A program made the translations under genes and the position numbers. From positions 59,152 through 123,151 of the forward strand of contig CAZGRP010000007.1 of the NCBI GenBank assembly GCA_964527995.1: 64,000 nucleotides of DNA. Reading direction: 5' to 3'. This document shows positions 15,393 to 24,188 of this stretch, one piece after another (positions within the stretch are counted from its first letter, which is position 1; each line of letters begins with the position of its first letter). Source of the DNA: CAZGRP01 sp964527995 (GTDB taxonomy: Bacteria; Zhuqueibacterota; Zhuqueibacteria; Oceanimicrobiales; CAZGRP01). Below the pieces are notes generated by a model. It saw only the letters and a list, made by a program, of their open reading frames with translations, had not been told where the DNA came from and ran no database searches.

Positions 15393-17861
15393 ATGAAAAC
15401 CTACCCGTTTGCAGACATCGAGCCCAAATGGCGAGATCGGTGGCAAAAGCTCGGCCTCTTCCGGGCTGATGAGGATGCCGAACCCAGAGAGTATATCCTC
15501 GAAATGTTCGCTTACCCTTCCGGCGACATTCACATGGGCCACTTCCGAAACTACTGCATTGGAGATGTCGTCACGCGATTCCGGATGATGCAAGGGTATC
15601 AGGTGCTGCATCCTTTCGGCTGGGATGCCTTTGGACTTCCTGCCGAAGAGGCAGCAATCAGGCGCGGCATCCATCCGCGCGAATGGACCCTGAATAACAT
15701 CCAGACCTCCAGAAGCACCCTTCAGCGCATGGGGCTGAGCTACGACTGGGACCGCGAGATCATTACCTGCCTGCCCGATTACTACAAGTGGAACCAATGG
15801 ATTTTTATCCAGCTTTTCAAGAAAGGGCTGGCCTACCAGGCTGAGTCACTCGTCAACTGGTGCCCGAGCTGCAAGACCGTGCTGGCCAATGAGCAGGTTG
15901 AGACTGGCAGATGCTGGCGCTGTCACAGTGAGGTCACGAAGAGGCAGCTCACCCAGTGGTTCTTCAAGATCACCGCGTACGCTGAACGCCTCCTTGAAGG
16001 CCTCGACCGGCTGGATCAGTGGCCGGAGAACGTCCGGATCATGCAACGCAATTGGATCGGACGAAGCGAAGGCGCCGAGCTCGAATTCGGGGTGGAGGGG
16101 GAGGAGACCTCTTTTCGGGTTTTTACCACACGCCCCGACACAGTCTACGGCGTCACCTTTATGGCTATCTCACCCGAGCATCCGCTTGCCCGAGAGCTTG
16201 TCCGAGGACGACCCGAGGAGAAAGCGGTCCTCGACTACATCGAACAGGCATTGCGCAGGCCGGAAATTGAGCGGGCTTCGGCGGCGCGGGAGAAGGACGG
16301 CGTCTTCACAGGCCGGTACGCCCATAACCCGTTCTCAGGAGAGCGCGTGCAGCTATGGGTTGCCGACTACGTGCTTGCTGGATATGGAACCGGGATCGTC
16401 ATGGGTGTCCCAGCTCACGATCAGCGTGACTTCGAATTCGCCAGGAAGTACGGTATCCCCATCAAGGTCGTCATCCAGCCAGCCGGCCAGGAGCTGCACG
16501 AGGAGGAGATGGAAGGCGCCTACGAGGAGCCGGGAGTCATGGTGAACTCCGGACCCTTCGACGGCCTCGACTCCGAAGATGGGATAAAGGCCGTTACCCA
16601 ATACGCAGAGGAGCGAGGCTTCGGGGAGTTCAAGGTCACCTATCGCCTGCGCGACTGGCTCGTTTCGCGGCAGCGCTACTGGGGCACGCCCATTCCAATG
16701 ATACACTGCCCAAGCTGTGGCGTGGTGCCGGTTCCCGAGGACGAGCTTCCCGTCCGCCTTCCAGACGGTATCTTGGACTTTATTCCCAAGGGCAGATCGC
16801 CCCTGGCAGACGTGCAGGAGTTCGTGAAGACGACCTGCCCTCAGTGTCAGGGGCCGGCCGAACGCGACTGCGACACCATGGACACCTTCGTGGATTCGTC
16901 ATGGTATCATCTGCGCTACCTTGATCCAAGGAATGATCAACTGCCCTTCCGCCGGGAAAAGGCGGAGAAATGGATGCCGATTCGGCTCTACATCGGCGGC
17001 GTGGAGCATGCCACCGGCCATCTGCTCTATTTCCGTTTTCTCACCAAGATTCTCTATGATCTCGGATTCGTGCAGGTGGACGAGCCCGTTGTCAAGCTGT
17101 TCAACCACGGCATGGTCCTGGACGAGCACGGCGAGGTCATGTCCAAATCGAAGGGGAACGTGGTGTCACCCTCCGACCTGATGGATCGATATGGCGTGGA
17201 TGTGCCAAGATTGGCGATGCTGTTTGCGGCTCCATCCGACAAGGAGATACGCTGGAGCGAGAACGGCATACGCGGCGCACAGCGCTTCGTCAATCGGGTG
17301 TACACGGCCTTTCGCGATTTCCCGTGGTCGGACGTTCGCGCTAACGTCGACAGCCTGGCCCTTGGAGACCTGGGTGAGCCGGATCGGGCCCTCTATCGAA
17401 AACTGCATCAAACCATCGAGGCTGTCACGCACGACTTTCAGCGTATGGAGTTCAACACCGCCATCGCGTCTCTCATGGAACTGCTCAATGTCTACGATGC
17501 GGAGCAAGCAGCCTCAGACGATGTCAAGGCTCACGTTCTGCGCACTGTCGCCCGGCTGATTGCGCCGCTGGCACCGCATCTCGGCGAGGAGTGCTGGAGA
17601 CTTTGTGGGGGCACAACGGAATCGGTGTTTCGCGCGGCCTGGCCGCAGCACGATGCGGCAGCCGCGGCCGAGGAGGTCACTGAGGTCGTTGTCCAAATCA
17701 ACGGGAAAGTGCGCGACAAAGTTCTGCTGCCGGTGGGTCTTCCGGAGAATGAGCTGAAGGAGATCATCCTTGCCAGGGAACGGGTGCAGAAATTTCTGGG
17801 AGGGAAGGAGCCCCGACGTGTGATCGTCGTGCGTAGTAAGCTGGTGAATGTGGTTACATGA
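15393..17861 (+). CDS. leuS: Leucine--tRNA ligase
   Basis: LeuRS charges tRNA-Leu. The 822-residue protein has the HIGH motif as HMGH (residues 47-50), zinc-type Cys clusters (CPSCK, CWRC), and the CP1 editing domain with GTGIVMGVPAHDQRDFEFA. The KMSKS motif is present as VMSKS followed by KGN. A C-terminal anticodon-binding domain ends with INGKVRDKVLLP. The frame is open from 15279, but that part lies in the stem-loop leader, so I use the ATG at 15393. Confidence 0.97.
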   Translation: MKTYPFADIEPKWRDRWQKLGLFRADEDAEPREYILEMFAYPSGDIHMGHFRNYCIGDVVTRFRMMQGYQVLHPFGWDAFGLPAEEAAIRRGIHPREWTLNNIQTSRSTLQRMGLSYDWDREIITCLPDYYKWNQWIFIQLFKKGLAYQAESLVNWCPSCKTVLANEQVETGRCWRCHSEVTKRQLTQWFFKITAYAERLLEGLDRLDQWPENVRIMQRNWIGRSEGAELEFGVEGEETSFRVFTTRPDTVYGVTFMAISPEHPLARELVRGRPEEKAVLDYIEQALRRPEIERASAAREKDGVFTGRYAHNPFSGERVQLWVADYVLAGYGTGIVMGVPAHDQRDFEFARKYGIPIKVVIQPAGQELHEEEMEGAYEEPGVMVNSGPFDGLDSEDGIKAVTQYAEERGFGEFKVTYRLRDWLVSRQRYWGTPIPMIHCPSCGVVPVPEDELPVRLPDGILDFIPKGRSPLADVQEFVKTTCPQCQGPAERDCDTMDTFVDSSWYHLRYLDPRNDQLPFRREKAEKWMPIRLYIGGVEHATGHLLYFRFLTKILYDLGFVQVDEPVVKLFNHGMVLDEHGEVMSKSKGNVVSPSDLMDRYGVDVPRLAMLFAAPSDKEIRWSENGIRGAQRFVNRVYTAFRDFPWSDVRANVDSLALGDLGEPDRALYRKLHQTIEAVTHDFQRMEFNTAIASLMELLNVYDAEQAASDDVKAHVLRTVARLIAPLAPHLGEECWRLCGGTTESVFRAAWPQHDAAAAAEEVTEVVVQINGKVRDKVLLPVGLPENELKEIILARERVQKFLGGKEPRRVIVVRSKLVNVVT

Positions 17862-17912
17862 AAGTGCGTGGCTCTGTGGTAGGTTTACATAACATACCTT
17901 ATGAGATTAACC

Positions 17913-17931
17913 CCCGTGCGACATTCACGGG
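17913..17931. other. Small hairpin between convergent genes
   Basis: CCCGTG and CACGGG (loop of 7) lie in the 86-base gap between leuS and the convergent TPR gene. There is no T-run on either side, so a terminator role is only a guess. Confidence 0.25.
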
Positions 17932-17947
17932 CCCCATAGCCCCAAAT

Positions 17948-19327
17948 CTAATCGGGCCAGTCCTTGATAAGCCGCTCAGCTTCGCGCTTCAACGGCGAAT
18001 TCACCGAAACAGACGCCACGTCTCGAAGATGCGACCTGGCCAGATCAATTTCCCCCAGCTTCTGCAACGTCAGGGCCAGATAGTATTTGGCCAACAGATT
18101 CGTCCGGTTCAGCCGTAGCGACTCCTCGAGCTCTCGGACGGCCTGCTCATGTTGTCCTTCCTCGAAAAGATTCTTCCCCAAGAGAGCGTGCGTCGTGCTG
18201 TCTGATTTGCCAAGGCTTTCGGCCTTGCGAAAACAGACGATCGCCTCCTTCGTGCGCCCGGCATAATCAAGCGCAATTCCCAACTGTTTGAAGTAGAGCC
18301 CTTTTCTCGGATCCAGCCTCGCCGCCTGTCTGAAAGCAGCGACGGCCGCATCAATGTTCGCGCTGCGCAGCTCGGCCTCGCCGAGTGCACTCCAGACGTA
18401 GTCGTCCTGCGGACTTGCCTTCAGGTATTTCCTGTAGTAAGAGGCCGCCGCCAGATAATCGGAAAACAGGAAGGCACGATATCCCTGAGAATAGAGAGCA
18501 TCCAGGTCAGCTTGGTTCACGTCAGCAGCAGGCGTGGCATCCGCGTGCCTCGCCAGAGCCGCCAGGCCCCGTTTGGCATGGATGGCGAAGGTGCCGCTCT
18601 TGTCCATCTCGATGACCTTGCGGAAGTACCTGCTGGCACGCTCGGCATCTCCCGTGAGCGAGTAGATCTTTGCCAGGCCAAAGGCGGCGCGTATTTCGGC
18701 AGGATTGAGATCGAGAGCGCGCTCGAACATTTCGATGCCCTTGTCGTACTTCTTCAGGATGCTGTAGATCGCGCCGAGATTCAAGTGGGCCAAAGCGTTT
18801 CCAGGAGAAAAAGCCACGCTCTCGCGCAGATGACGTTCCCCCTCTTGAAACTTGCGTGTCTTCAGGTAGACGGTTCCGAGAATAAGGTGGGCCTTGGCGT
18901 ATATCGGACAAATCTGAACGGCTTTTTCCAGGTTCTCGATCGACTCCTGGTAGTTCTTCAGTTCGAAAAACGCAATGCCGAGATTGAAATAGTAATCTGG
19001 GTCGTCCGGATTCAGGGCAATTGCCCTCACCCAGCGGTTGACGGCATCCCTGTAGTTTTTCTTGCGAGCAAGGGCGACCGCTTCTCTGTGCAGAGATTCA
19101 GCATCGGCATCCACCCGATCCGGTAGCCAGCGAAGATTAACCGTGTCGTTCTGGAAAGAGATTTCCAGAGTGCCGCAACTTCCGGAGTACTTTTCACGCA
19201 GGAACTCGGAAACGTCTCTCTCGAGGTGTACGCGGCTCGGATGAACACCGAGTCTGCCGTTGAGATCCGGAATGGATGAGAGCGAGAGGGTGGCTGAGAC
19301 CTGTTTGTGGAGGATAACGCCCTGCAT
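17948..19327 (-). CDS. Tetratricopeptide-repeat protein
   Basis: The protein has 459 residues. The first 75 or so match nothing I recognise and contain two Cys (one in SGSCGTLEISF). From about residue 78 onward there are nine to ten TPR units of 34 residues, for example NPDDPDYYFNLGIAFFELKN and FSPGNALAHLNLGAIYSILK. No signal peptide or membrane helix is present, so it is probably a cytoplasmic scaffold. It stands alone, convergent with leuS. Function unknown. Confidence 0.82.
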   Translation of the reverse strand: MQGVILHKQVSATLSLSSIPDLNGRLGVHPSRVHLERDVSEFLREKYSGSCGTLEISFQNDTVNLRWLPDRVDADAESLHREAVALARKKNYRDAVNRWVRAIALNPDDPDYYFNLGIAFFELKNYQESIENLEKAVQICPIYAKAHLILGTVYLKTRKFQEGERHLRESVAFSPGNALAHLNLGAIYSILKKYDKGIEMFERALDLNPAEIRAAFGLAKIYSLTGDAERASRYFRKVIEMDKSGTFAIHAKRGLAALARHADATPAADVNQADLDALYSQGYRAFLFSDYLAAASYYRKYLKASPQDDYVWSALGEAELRSANIDAAVAAFRQAARLDPRKGLYFKQLGIALDYAGRTKEAIVCFRKAESLGKSDSTTHALLGKNLFEEGQHEQAVRELEESLRLNRTNLLAKYYLALTLQKLGEIDLARSHLRDVASVSVNSPLKREAERLIKDWPD

Positions 19328-19696
19328 GCCGCTACCGGATATCCCTATATGAGCGCTGTATAACCTCTCCCCTAAACCCGGCTGCCTTACCTTGTTGGAC
19401 CCTCGTCACAGCGGGGATCCGGCCGGTCCTTGTAAAGCGCTGTAAAGTACTAAAAAATTGTCCGAAAATCAAGCCCGTGGTTGTAACCTTCCTGACATCA
19501 GCTGCCGAGGCGCATCTCCCCCCTGCCCTCACGGGTCCGCGCAGCAATCTGGTATCACTATCGGAATTCGCCGATGCTCACTTGAACATGCAGGAGAGAC
19601 ACTGCTGTTGCACTGCCGCGCCTCAGCTGCCAAAAAAAACGGCCCGCTCTGCGGGCCGCTGCTCAGAAGTGTGGGGTGTGAGGTTGTGCGGTGGCT
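19328..19696. other. Non-coding stretch between TPR gene and small exported ORF
   Basis: This 369-base stretch holds no convincing gene. It contains the minus-strand terminator at 19632-19658 and, next to the TPR gene, the presumed promoter region of that gene. AT-rich sequence near 19440-19470 is the best place for that promoter, but no clean -35/-10 pair was found. Confidence 0.6.
19632..19658 (-). terminator. Rho-independent terminator of the small exported-protein gene
   Basis: Read on the minus strand, CGGCCCGC pairs with GCGGGCCG around a 3-base loop and is followed by eight T (plus-strand A-run at 19632-19639). It lies 38 bases after the stop of the 96-residue protein gene. Confidence 0.93.
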
Positions 19697-19987
19697 TCAG
19701 GATTCTCCTTGCTGCACCGGCCCCTTGTCGCGGCTCCAGTGACCTTTTCTCCAGCCACTGTCGACCTGACTGGCGATGGTACGCACCGCCACCGCCGGCT
19801 GCAAGATCCCCGTATCGCGGCGATCCGGTGTGGCAGAGATATAGATTGGCGGCAGCACCACATCCTTCGACGCTCGATAAGCATTATCTGTGGATGATCC
19901 GCCGATAGCAAGCATAGCGAACAGGCTCAACCCGGCCGCGGCTACCAGCGGCAAGGGAATTCGTCTCAGCAGGTGTATGGCACGCAT
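19697..19987 (-). CDS. Small exported protein of unknown function
   Basis: The 96-residue product starts MRAIHLLRRIPLPLVAAAGL, a basic start and hydrophobic core that looks like a signal peptide or anchor. A short polar tail follows, with PPIYISATPDRRDTG and a charged C-terminus. The reading frame is supported by AAGGAG 9 bases before the ATG and by a strong terminator just downstream. I recognise no family. An in-frame TTG 24 bases earlier is less likely. Confidence 0.55.
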   Translation of the reverse strand: MRAIHLLRRIPLPLVAAAGLSLFAMLAIGGSSTDNAYRASKDVVLPPIYISATPDRRDTGILQPAVAVRTIASQVDSGWRKGHWSRDKGPVQQGES

Positions 19988-20254
19988 GGCTGCGAACTCC
20001 TTGAGCGCCAACTTCGACCCCTTTTCACTACGACGTTAAGGCAAACCCCATGCCGATATGGCCCCTTTCGTCGCGGCTCGCATGCCCAGCCAACACCAGG
20101 ATGCCGCTACGGCCTTACTTTACAACAACTTGCTTGCGGCCGCAAGGCGTCCTACGCACGAGACGCCGGGTAAAACAGTGTCGCCGAAGTGTTACAACAT
20201 GAGTCACCTGCGTCGAGCTGATTCACCTGCGGCACGGTTTTCCTGCGACTTAGG

Positions 20255-20274
20255 GTGTCACACAAGTGCGACAC
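20255..20274 (-). other. Stem-loop after the NHL gene
   Basis: On the minus strand GTGTCGCA and TGTGACAC form an 8-pair stem (one G-U) with loop CTTG, starting 6 bases after the stop of the NHL gene. No T-run follows. It may protect or mark the 3' end of the long operon. Confidence 0.35.
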
Positions 20275-20279
20275 TCCGC

Positions 20280-21803
20280 TCACGGAACCGAAAGGCTGAT
20301 CTCGATGTCCTTGCGGAAGTAGTGGTAGGAAGAATAGGTGGGTTCGATGCGAAAGCGAAGCGTGTACTGGCCGGGCTTGATTTTTTCCACGTCAGAGTTC
20401 CGCAGGCGAGCACCGCTGACCGCGGCGCTGCGCCGCCGCGGCAGGACACGGCCTCGGGCATCGATCAGGTCAGTGGTCGGCCCGGAAGGCCTCCAGGCCC
20501 TGTTCAGCACCTTGATCTCTTTGCCACCCTTTCTGCGAAGTCGTAGCGTTACGTAGGAAGGTTCGGTGAGGAAATAGCTCACTGAAATCACGCTCCTCGA
20601 CGAATCAACCGAGGCGTCGACATCGCGAATGTCTGTACCGATCCAGTAGTATTGAACCGAGTTACGCTCATCGATGAGAACCTGCCCGAAGCGTTTGTAG
20701 ATGGTGATCCCCCGTGGCTCCACAAACTCCTTGTCCCCTGTTCCGTAGCTCCCAAAGCTCGCCAGATAGTTCAGCTTGCGGTCGAACTTATAGATCCTGT
20801 GATTGGCCTGGTCCGTCACCCAGATATTGCTGTAGTAGTCGATGGCGATATAGGCGAGTCTGGCGTTGCTCACCCCGAAGTCAGAGGCACGCACCGCCCG
20901 TGCCAGCGAGCCGTCTGGCCAGAACTTCTGTATCCGAGTGCGATCCAGATCGACCACGACGATGAATTCGTCTTTATAGTAGGACCAACGGTCTCCAGCA
21001 TCGGTAACGGCGATCGCCGACGGATGCCACAACTGGCCGTCCGCTTTGCCAGCGGTGCCGAGAATCTCCGCGAGCTGATCCTGCCTGTCAAAGACCTGTA
21101 TTCGGTTGTTTCCGGTGTCTGCGACGTAGACCCGCCCCTTCGAGTCGAGAGCCACATCCTCAGGCTGGAGAAACTCGCCCGGCCCGGTGCCGCGCTTGCC
21201 GATGGCTGAGACAAACCTCAGCCTCTTCTTCGGGTTGAACATGCGCACAATGCGGTCATTCCCGGTATCGGCAACATAGACGTCCCCGCGCGGATTGGCC
21301 GTGATACCTCTCGGCAGCCGCAGCTTCTTCTCCCCCTTTTCGCCTATTCCATAGAAGCCGAGTGACGTCATCGAAGTGTTGTAAATGATCATGTTATACC
21401 CGGAGTTGACGCCGTACACGGTCACTTCGTCGTCGTCTTTGGTGCTCTTCGGGTCGTCCCAGCTATTCAAACGCGTGGCCACGATGCCCTGCGGATCCTT
21501 CACGCGAACCCTGTTCTTGGTGTATATTCGCAGTTGAGTCTCGGTGGCCTTGCGGATCCCCATCGTGTGAAGAAAAGCGGGAAACACCAGCGTCGTCGGG
21601 TCTCGCGCCCAGTCGGGAACCGCTGAAGAAGCGTTATCTTGCGCCAGCGAGCCGGTGTACAGGCCGACCACCGCCAGGAAGCCGCAAAGAGCCGGCAGAA
21701 GGCGGCTCTTTACGAGCAAGTGGATTGTCAGCGCTGCAGAGGATTTCGATGCGCCGCGGCGGGCGGGGACAACAGAACGCCTTTTCAATGGCACGTACTT
21801 CAT
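20280..21803 (-). CDS. NHL-repeat beta-propeller protein with signal peptide
   Basis: The protein of 507 residues has a long N-terminus with a hydrophobic segment (about 35-52) ending SLAQD, a probable signal peptide. The centre carries NHL repeats such as LPRGITANPRGDVYVADTGN and PEDVALDSKGRVYVADTGNN. About 110 C-terminal residues resemble an Ig-like or FlgD-like beta domain. It is probably an exported or surface protein. The start overlaps the uvrC stop (ATGA), so the two are translationally coupled. Why it is in the uvrC operon is unclear. Confidence 0.82.
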   Translation of the reverse strand: MKYVPLKRRSVVPARRGASKSSAALTIHLLVKSRLLPALCGFLAVVGLYTGSLAQDNASSAVPDWARDPTTLVFPAFLHTMGIRKATETQLRIYTKNRVRVKDPQGIVATRLNSWDDPKSTKDDDEVTVYGVNSGYNMIIYNTSMTSLGFYGIGEKGEKKLRLPRGITANPRGDVYVADTGNDRIVRMFNPKKRLRFVSAIGKRGTGPGEFLQPEDVALDSKGRVYVADTGNNRIQVFDRQDQLAEILGTAGKADGQLWHPSAIAVTDAGDRWSYYKDEFIVVVDLDRTRIQKFWPDGSLARAVRASDFGVSNARLAYIAIDYYSNIWVTDQANHRIYKFDRKLNYLASFGSYGTGDKEFVEPRGITIYKRFGQVLIDERNSVQYYWIGTDIRDVDASVDSSRSVISVSYFLTEPSYVTLRLRRKGGKEIKVLNRAWRPSGPTTDLIDARGRVLPRRRSAAVSGARLRNSDVEKIKPGQYTLRFRIEPTYSSYHYFRKDIEISLSVP

Positions 21804-23680
21804 GACTGCGTCCGTCCGGAGGCGATGGCCGATTTCGAGCTGGAGGAAGCGTGGAAGAACTTCCAGATCTGTTCGGCCAGCGACTCTGGGATGCCTTCCA
21901 CACTGGCGATCTCATCGAGAGTCGCCTCCTTGATCGCCGACACAGAGCCGAAATACTTGATCAAGGCTCTCCGCCTTGCCGGGCCGACGCCAGGGATGAG
22001 ATCGAGTACGGACTGGGTCGTGCGCTTGCGCCGCAACTGCTGGTGAAAAGTGTTTGCAAATCGATGCGATTCGTCGCGCAAGCGTTGCAACAGCTTCAGA
22101 CCGGAGGAAGTCTTCGGTATGTTCTGCGGATCGGGTGATCCCGGCACAAAAACCTCATCCAGGCGTTTCGCCAAAGCCGCAACCGGCAGATCCCGGATAC
22201 CCAGCTTCTCCAGCACCCTCACCGTGGTCGAGAGTTGCCCTTTTCCGCCGTCTACGAGAATCAGATCGGGCAGCGGCCCACCTTCTTTCAAAAGTCGAGA
22301 ATATCGGCGCTCGACCGCTTCAGCCATCATGGCAAAGTCGTCTGGGGATGACTTGGTTCGAATCTTGAATTTGCGATATCCACTTTTCTTCGGCTGCCCG
22401 TCCACGAACATCACCATCGATGCCACCGGGTCTGTTCCCTGTATGTTTGAAATGTCGAAGGCTTCGATGACGCGCGGCGGCTTCTTCAGGCGGAGGTCGC
22501 GCTGCAGGGCACGCACGGAATGAGGAACGAAGTCCTTCGCCTGCATCTTCTGCAGCTTCAACTCCTGCAGCAACAGCCTGGCGTTCTTCAGAGCCATCTC
22601 CACCAGGTTGGCCTTCTCACCGCGTTTCGGGATGACGAGCCGAACCTTGCCGCCCCGCCGTTCACTGAGCCATGCCTCGATCTCCGCCTTGTCCTCGATG
22701 TCTCCGGACAGGTAGATCTCCTCGGGCACGAAATCAGATTTCAAGTAGAATTGCTTCACAAAGGAGGAAACGACGTTCTCATAGGGCTCGTGCTCAACGC
22801 CCTTCAAGTAGAAATGCTGCCGCCCCAGAATCTTGCCGTCCCGAACCTTGAACACAACACCGCAAGCGTCGTCATCCTCGACGGCCAAGACGACGATGTC
22901 GCGATCGATCGGCTCATCCGTGACCACCTTCTGCTTGTACTGGAACTGTTCGATCGACTGAATCTGGTCGCGGATGCGCGCCGCCTCCTCGAAGCGACGA
23001 AGATTCGCCAGATGCTCCATTCGTGCGCGCAGCTCGTGCACGACCTGGCGGTCCTTGCCGTTGATGAAGTTGACCACTTGCTCGACAATTCGATTGTAGT
23101 CTTCCTCGCTGATAAGCCCTTCACACGGGCCGTCACACTTCTTGATGTAGTAGTCCAGGCATAGCTTGTACTTCCTCTTGGCAACCGCTTCTTCGGTGAG
23201 ATCGTAGTTGCACGTTCGCAGTGGGAAGATTCGATGAATCGTCTTGAGAAGTTCGCGCATGGCGCCGACATCGGTGTACGGTCCAAAGTAGCGCGATCCA
23301 TCCTTGACAATCCTGCGTGTGGGAAAGATGCGCGGGAAACGCTCGTTGGTCACGCGGATGTAGGGATAACTCTTGTCGTCCTTCAGGTTGATGTTGTACC
23401 TGGGGCGGTACTCCTTGACCAGGTTGGCTTCGAGGATCAGTGCTTCAATCTCAGAGTCGGTGACAATGGTCTCGAGGTCGGCAATCCGCGAACGCAAGCG
23501 CGCGAGCTTGGGCCCCTCGAGGCGACCGTTCTGAAAATAGGAACGGACGCGGTTCCGCAGCACCTTGGCCTTGCCGATGTAAATTACCTTGCCCTGGGCG
23601 TCCTTGAAGAGATAGACCCCCGGCTTGGTCGGCAGAGCCTCGAGTTTGTCCTGAAGGGTTTTGGGTAGATTCTTTCTCAT
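21800..23680 (-). CDS. uvrC: UvrABC system protein C
   Basis: UvrC makes both incisions in nucleotide excision repair. From the chosen ATG the 626-residue protein starts MRKNLPKTLQDKLEALP. It shows a GIY-YIG nuclease (KPGVYLFKDAQGKVIYIGKA), a Cys cluster (CNYDL, CLDYYIKKCDGPC), a UVR helix (FEEAARIRDQI) and an RNase H-like endonuclease domain (VDGGKGQLS). Tandem helix-hairpin-helix motifs (IPGVGPARRRALIKYFGS) close the protein. A GTG at 23719 would add 13 residues. It is part of the quinone-biosynthesis operon. Confidence 0.97.
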   Translation of the reverse strand: MRKNLPKTLQDKLEALPTKPGVYLFKDAQGKVIYIGKAKVLRNRVRSYFQNGRLEGPKLARLRSRIADLETIVTDSEIEALILEANLVKEYRPRYNINLKDDKSYPYIRVTNERFPRIFPTRRIVKDGSRYFGPYTDVGAMRELLKTIHRIFPLRTCNYDLTEEAVAKRKYKLCLDYYIKKCDGPCEGLISEEDYNRIVEQVVNFINGKDRQVVHELRARMEHLANLRRFEEAARIRDQIQSIEQFQYKQKVVTDEPIDRDIVVLAVEDDDACGVVFKVRDGKILGRQHFYLKGVEHEPYENVVSSFVKQFYLKSDFVPEEIYLSGDIEDKAEIEAWLSERRGGKVRLVIPKRGEKANLVEMALKNARLLLQELKLQKMQAKDFVPHSVRALQRDLRLKKPPRVIEAFDISNIQGTDPVASMVMFVDGQPKKSGYRKFKIRTKSSPDDFAMMAEAVERRYSRLLKEGGPLPDLILVDGGKGQLSTTVRVLEKLGIRDLPVAALAKRLDEVFVPGSPDPQNIPKTSSGLKLLQRLRDESHRFANTFHQQLRRKRTTQSVLDLIPGVGPARRRALIKYFGSVSAIKEATLDEIASVEGIPESLAEQIWKFFHASSSSKSAIASGRTQS

Positions 23681-23737
23681 ACCGAACGACAACGGCTCGT
23701 ACCTCGGGCTGAAACTCACGCTTCACCAAGGAAACGC

Positions 23738-24184
23738 TCAACGTGTGTGTCGTGGTTCCCCTGCGCCAGACCCGGAGACATGTTCGACCAGCTCCACGAG
23801 CACGCCATGGGCACTACCGGGATGAACAAATGCGATCCGGGTGCCACCTACTCCCTCCCTGGGAACGTCAACAACTTGGAACCCGTGTTCTTTGAGGTTC
23901 TTGACGGCCGAATCAAGATCGTCGACACCGAAGCAGACATGGTGCAGCCCCTCGCCACGGCGGGCGACGAATCTGCTGATGGCCGACGACGAGCTGGTGC
24001 CCTCCAGGAGTTCGATGGTGCTCTCCCCCACCCTGAACGACGCCACCTCGACTTCCTGGGATGCCAGGGTCTCCCGGTGATGAGGACGGACGCCGAAGAG
24101 CCTGCTGTAGGTCTGAACCGCCGCCTCCAGGTCACGCACGGCGATTCCGATGTGGTCAATCTTGAGGACATCGACATTGGTCAT
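23738..24184 (-). CDS. mce: Methylmalonyl-CoA epimerase
   Basis: This vicinal-oxygen-chelate fold enzyme interconverts (R)- and (S)-methylmalonyl-CoA. The protein starts MTNVDVLKIDHIGIAVRDLE, with the first metal His in DHIGIAV. It continues with LHHVCFGVDDLDSAV and ends with HPGSAHGVLVELVE, the last metal-binding segment. Length is 148 residues, as expected. The frame is open further upstream inside the aminotransferase gene, but homology starts at this ATG, 4 bases after that gene. No mutase or carboxylase is in the window, so its pathway partner is elsewhere. Confidence 0.9.
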   Translation of the reverse strand: MTNVDVLKIDHIGIAVRDLEAAVQTYSRLFGVRPHHRETLASQEVEVASFRVGESTIELLEGTSSSSAISRFVARRGEGLHHVCFGVDDLDSAVKNLKEHGFQVVDVPREGVGGTRIAFVHPGSAHGVLVELVEHVSGSGAGEPRHTR

Positions 24185-24188
24185 GGCA

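Noticed and set aside
17858..18118. Short plus-strand open frame after leuS
   Set aside because: Runs into the antisense of the TPR gene, with no domain; the gap itself is only 86 bases.
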